Below are positions 40,084 to 42,001 of a stretch of DNA of 42,001 nt, one piece after another (positions within the stretch are counted from its first letter, which is position 1; every line of letters starts with the position of its first letter). The notes under the pieces were generated by a model, which had not been told where the DNA came from, searched no databases, and was given only the letters and a program-made list of their open reading frames with translations. The DNA is taken from the NCBI RefSeq assembly GCF_000208925.1, contig NW_001914988.1:3983-45983 (forward strand), given 5' to 3'. A program made the position numbers and the translations under genes. Origin of the DNA: Entamoeba histolytica HM-1:IMSS (Eukaryota > Evosea > Mastigamoebida > Endamoebidae).

Positions 40084-41106
40084 TCATTTCATTTTAATTA
40101 CTATAATTCGTTTTGGTGTGAAACGTTCTGGATGTTGTTTTCCACAAAGTGCATTTGATATTCCTTTATAATCAAATGTATTTTGGTCACAATAACTCAC
40201 TCTTTTATTATTTTCTTTATAAACACGAATATCAACCATAAATCCATATCCAAATGAAAATAAAACATCATTTGATATTTGACCTGTATAAAATGCATAT
40301 TGTTGTTGTTTAATATCAAATTTCTTCATTCCTTCAATTCTTCCTTTTGATTCTAATGAAAATACAAATGATTGTGAATCATTTATAAAATCACCAATTT
40401 TATCAATTTTAGAATTAACATATCCTCCAAATTTATTTCCTTCTTCATCTTCAATAATAATTATTATATGTTCTTTATTCATTATTCTTTGATCAAATAT
40501 TGATGTATTTTTATTCCAATCATCAATATCTGAATCAAATAGTATATTTCCTACTTTTCTATTTGTCCATTCTTCTAGTTGTAACATTTCTTCAGTGGTT
40601 ATTACTGTTTCTATTTCAATTGTTCTTTTCTTTTTAGAAAGAGATTTATCTTTAATACTTCGAATATTCCGTATTTTTGTATCCCTTTTTTCATAAACAT
40701 TACATTCTATTTTCCTTGTATATTCATTTGTTTTCCAATTATTATTCCTAATAGTCAATGAATTTTTTATATTACTTATTTCTTCTTCTAAATATTTTAT
40801 TTTTTTATCTAATTCTTCTTCTAAATATTTTATTTTTTTATCTAATTCTTCTTCTAAATACTTTCGTTGTTTATCCATTTCTTCTTCTAAATGCTTCAGT
40901 TTTTGGTTTGTTTTTGTCTCAATTTGTTCTTTGACTAAATTTATTTTTTCTTCTAAATGTTGATTTTCTCCTTTACATTTTTTTTCATGAAGAGTTGTGA
41001 AATCATCTAGGCATTTTGTTGTATCCTTTTTTAAAATATTTATTATCGAATTTAAGTGTGTTGCTATTAAACAAGTTGCATTATCTCTATAATCTTTACT
41101 ATCCAT
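40084..41106 (-). CDS. Coiled-coil TLDc-domain protein
   Basis: The 340-residue protein has a helical N-terminus, a coiled coil with tandem KYLEEELDKKI repeats and a C-terminal TLDc domain (about 175-340) with the typical GNILFDSD, GGYVNSKI, FVFSLESKGR and YAFYTGQ...FSFGYGFMVDI...FDYKGISNALCG elements. TLDc proteins form a sizeable Entamoeba family; in other eukaryotes they act in oxidative-stress defence and V-ATPase regulation, which cannot be assumed here. The start is ATG 41106; the frame is open 75 nt further up but only from a TTG. Its upstream flank is a copy of the repeat arm at 4.4 kb. Confidence 0.85.
   Translation of the reverse strand: MDSKDYRDNATCLIATHLNSIINILKKDTTKCLDDFTTLHEKKCKGENQHLEEKINLVKEQIETKTNQKLKHLEEEMDKQRKYLEEELDKKIKYLEEELDKKIKYLEEEISNIKNSLTIRNNNWKTNEYTRKIECNVYEKRDTKIRNIRSIKDKSLSKKKRTIEIETVITTEEMLQLEEWTNRKVGNILFDSDIDDWNKNTSIFDQRIMNKEHIIIIIEDEEGNKFGGYVNSKIDKIGDFINDSQSFVFSLESKGRIEGMKKFDIKQQQYAFYTGQISNDVLFSFGYGFMVDIRVYKENNKRVSYCDQNTFDYKGISNALCGKQHPERFTPKRIIVIKMK
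40784..40862 (-). repeat. 33-bp tandem repeat in TLDc coiled coil
   Basis: About 2.4 copies of a 33-bp unit encode KYLEEELDKKI in tandem. The unit length of eleven residues keeps a coiled-coil-like periodicity and the frame. Confidence 0.82.
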
Positions 41107-41213
41107 GACACTTTTTATTTTTTTTTTTATGATATTTGAATAACCAAGATTCGAGGGTGACACGTCAGAAACATCATACAAACCCTAATTAAAATTCAAG
41201 CTTCGGGTTATAA

Positions 41214-41468
41214 GTTATTATATGATTATGATGTTATATTTAAATATGAAATATAATAAATAATAATACACAGAATGAAGTAAGATAATAAGAAAGAATA
41301 ATAACAAATGAAAATGAGATAACTGATGGTGATAATAAGAAATTAAATATAATGAAATAATCATTCAACAATAAATAAAAAATAAAGAAAAATAAAATAA
41401 AATCAAAGAAGAAGATAAAAAGAAGAAATAAACAGAAATAAGAAAGAAAAACAATCAAAACAATAAAA
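41214..41468 (+). repeat. Partial copy of the inverted-repeat element (left end)
   Basis: 255 bp match 4472-4726 at 253 positions by eye and in the same orientation. The copy includes most of the left arm plus 81 bp of the element interior, without a partner arm nearby. It fills the space between the TLDc start and the stop of the broken membrane gene, so it now forms the 5' flank of the TLDc gene. Confidence 0.92.
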
Positions 41469-41475
41469 AAAAAGG

Positions 41476-41807
41476 TCAATTATTAGATATATCCTCAATT
41501 GGATTTTCTTCATATTGAGAAGTGATTTAATTTCAGTTTCTTCAATATGCTCTATTGGTGTAATAGAGTTCATTTCTAGCATGCTCGCATTAGATTGTTC
41601 TTCTTCTAATGTGATTCAAGAATTGAATGTGTAAAACATTAAGTCTTTCATGGTTATTATAATTATTGTTTGTAGGATTTTGGAAAAGTCTAATTGTTGG
41701 GGTACGAGAATTAGCAAAGAAAAAATGCATCTAAATAATTTACAAAAAAGAAAAAAGATGCAAAAAAATTTGCATCCATAGAATATTCCATTTATTATAT
41801 TTTGCTC
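41476..41807 (-). pseudogene. 3' exon of a broken membrane-protein gene
   Basis: Reading leftward, a likely splice acceptor (TTTTAG, ending at 41808) is followed by an open frame starting EQNIINGIFYGCKFF, a hydrophobic stretch, then KDLMFYTFNS. A TGA at 41618-41616 follows, then ITLEEEQSNASMLEMNSI. A one-base shift near 41515 moves to a frame ending in SQYEENPIEDISNN and a stop at 41476. The pieces read as the C-terminal membrane region and acidic tail of one protein. The 5' part would lie beyond the window. No family recognised. Confidence 0.55.
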
Positions 41808-42001
41808 CTAAAATAAAAATAAAAAAATAAAAAGTATGATAAATACAGAATATGTAAATATTTATGTTTATATTTTATAATCATTTATATTTATTTTGTA
41901 TGAAATATTAATGAAATAAATGATTTGATTATTCATATTTAATTATTTGTATTATTTTTATTCTTTTATTTATATGTTATTTATCTATCGTATTTTTATA
42001 T
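41808..42001. other. AT-rich end of window
   Basis: Probably an intron or 5' flank of the broken membrane gene; nothing else seen. Confidence 0.4.

Overview
The window is nuclear DNA of an Entamoeba species, most likely of the E. histolytica / E. dispar / E. nuttalli group; the exact species cannot be told by eye. Reasons: very AT-rich, gene-dense sequence with short intergenic gaps; eukaryotic genes (CSE1, TRM5, STI1/Hop, SYS1, cytosolic ribosomal proteins); rare short introns of 46-55 nt that mostly start GTTTGT and end TAG; a GTATTTAAAG core promoter box; and anaerobe-type genes of bacterial character (tryptophanase, a small ferredoxin). Two runs of exactly 100 N mark assembly gaps. Layout: 0-4 kb holds a leucine-rich-repeat protein with a CaaX-like end, convergent with a secreted Lys-rich low-complexity protein. 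4.4-6.2 kb is a repeat element with 212-bp terminal inverted repeats. 6.3-10.7 kb carries a RhoGEF, ribosomal protein uL24 with a long tail, the ferredoxin and a spliced Mpv17/PMP22 membrane protein. 11.8-13.1 kb is a PqiA-like membrane pseudogene with seven in-frame stops and no frameshift. 13.2-15.7 kb has tryptophanase and a gap-truncated EF-hand protein. 16.0-20.7 kb has a three-exon SYS1 gene divergent from TRM5, then exportin-2. 21.1-29.8 kb is dense: ribosomal eS12, a coiled-coil protein ending in a DnaJ-type C-terminal domain but lacking a J domain, two LIM proteins, a spliced four-TM protein divergent from the co-chaperone Hop, an acidic protein, a beta-trefoil protein and another acidic protein. 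29.8-42 kb is gene-poor: a TLDc fragment, a spliced auxin-efflux-carrier type transporter, a small coiled-coil protein, a full TLDc gene, a third copy of the repeat arm and the 3' end of a broken membrane-protein gene. Four genes (Mpv17-like, SYS1, the four-TM protein, the carrier) only become complete when introns are removed. Several plausible starts lie inside longer open frames because only an ATG was accepted: uL24, eS12, RhoGEF, the TLDc protein, the four-TM protein and SYS1. No operons, tRNA, rRNA or CRISPR were seen. Functional groupings that stand out are actin/Rho signalling (RhoGEF, two LIM proteins), chaperoning (Hop, DnaJ-CTD protein), translation (uL24, eS12, TRM5) and Golgi/nuclear transport (SYS1, CSE1). 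The accessory interest is in the repeat element, the TLDc duplication and the decayed membrane genes.
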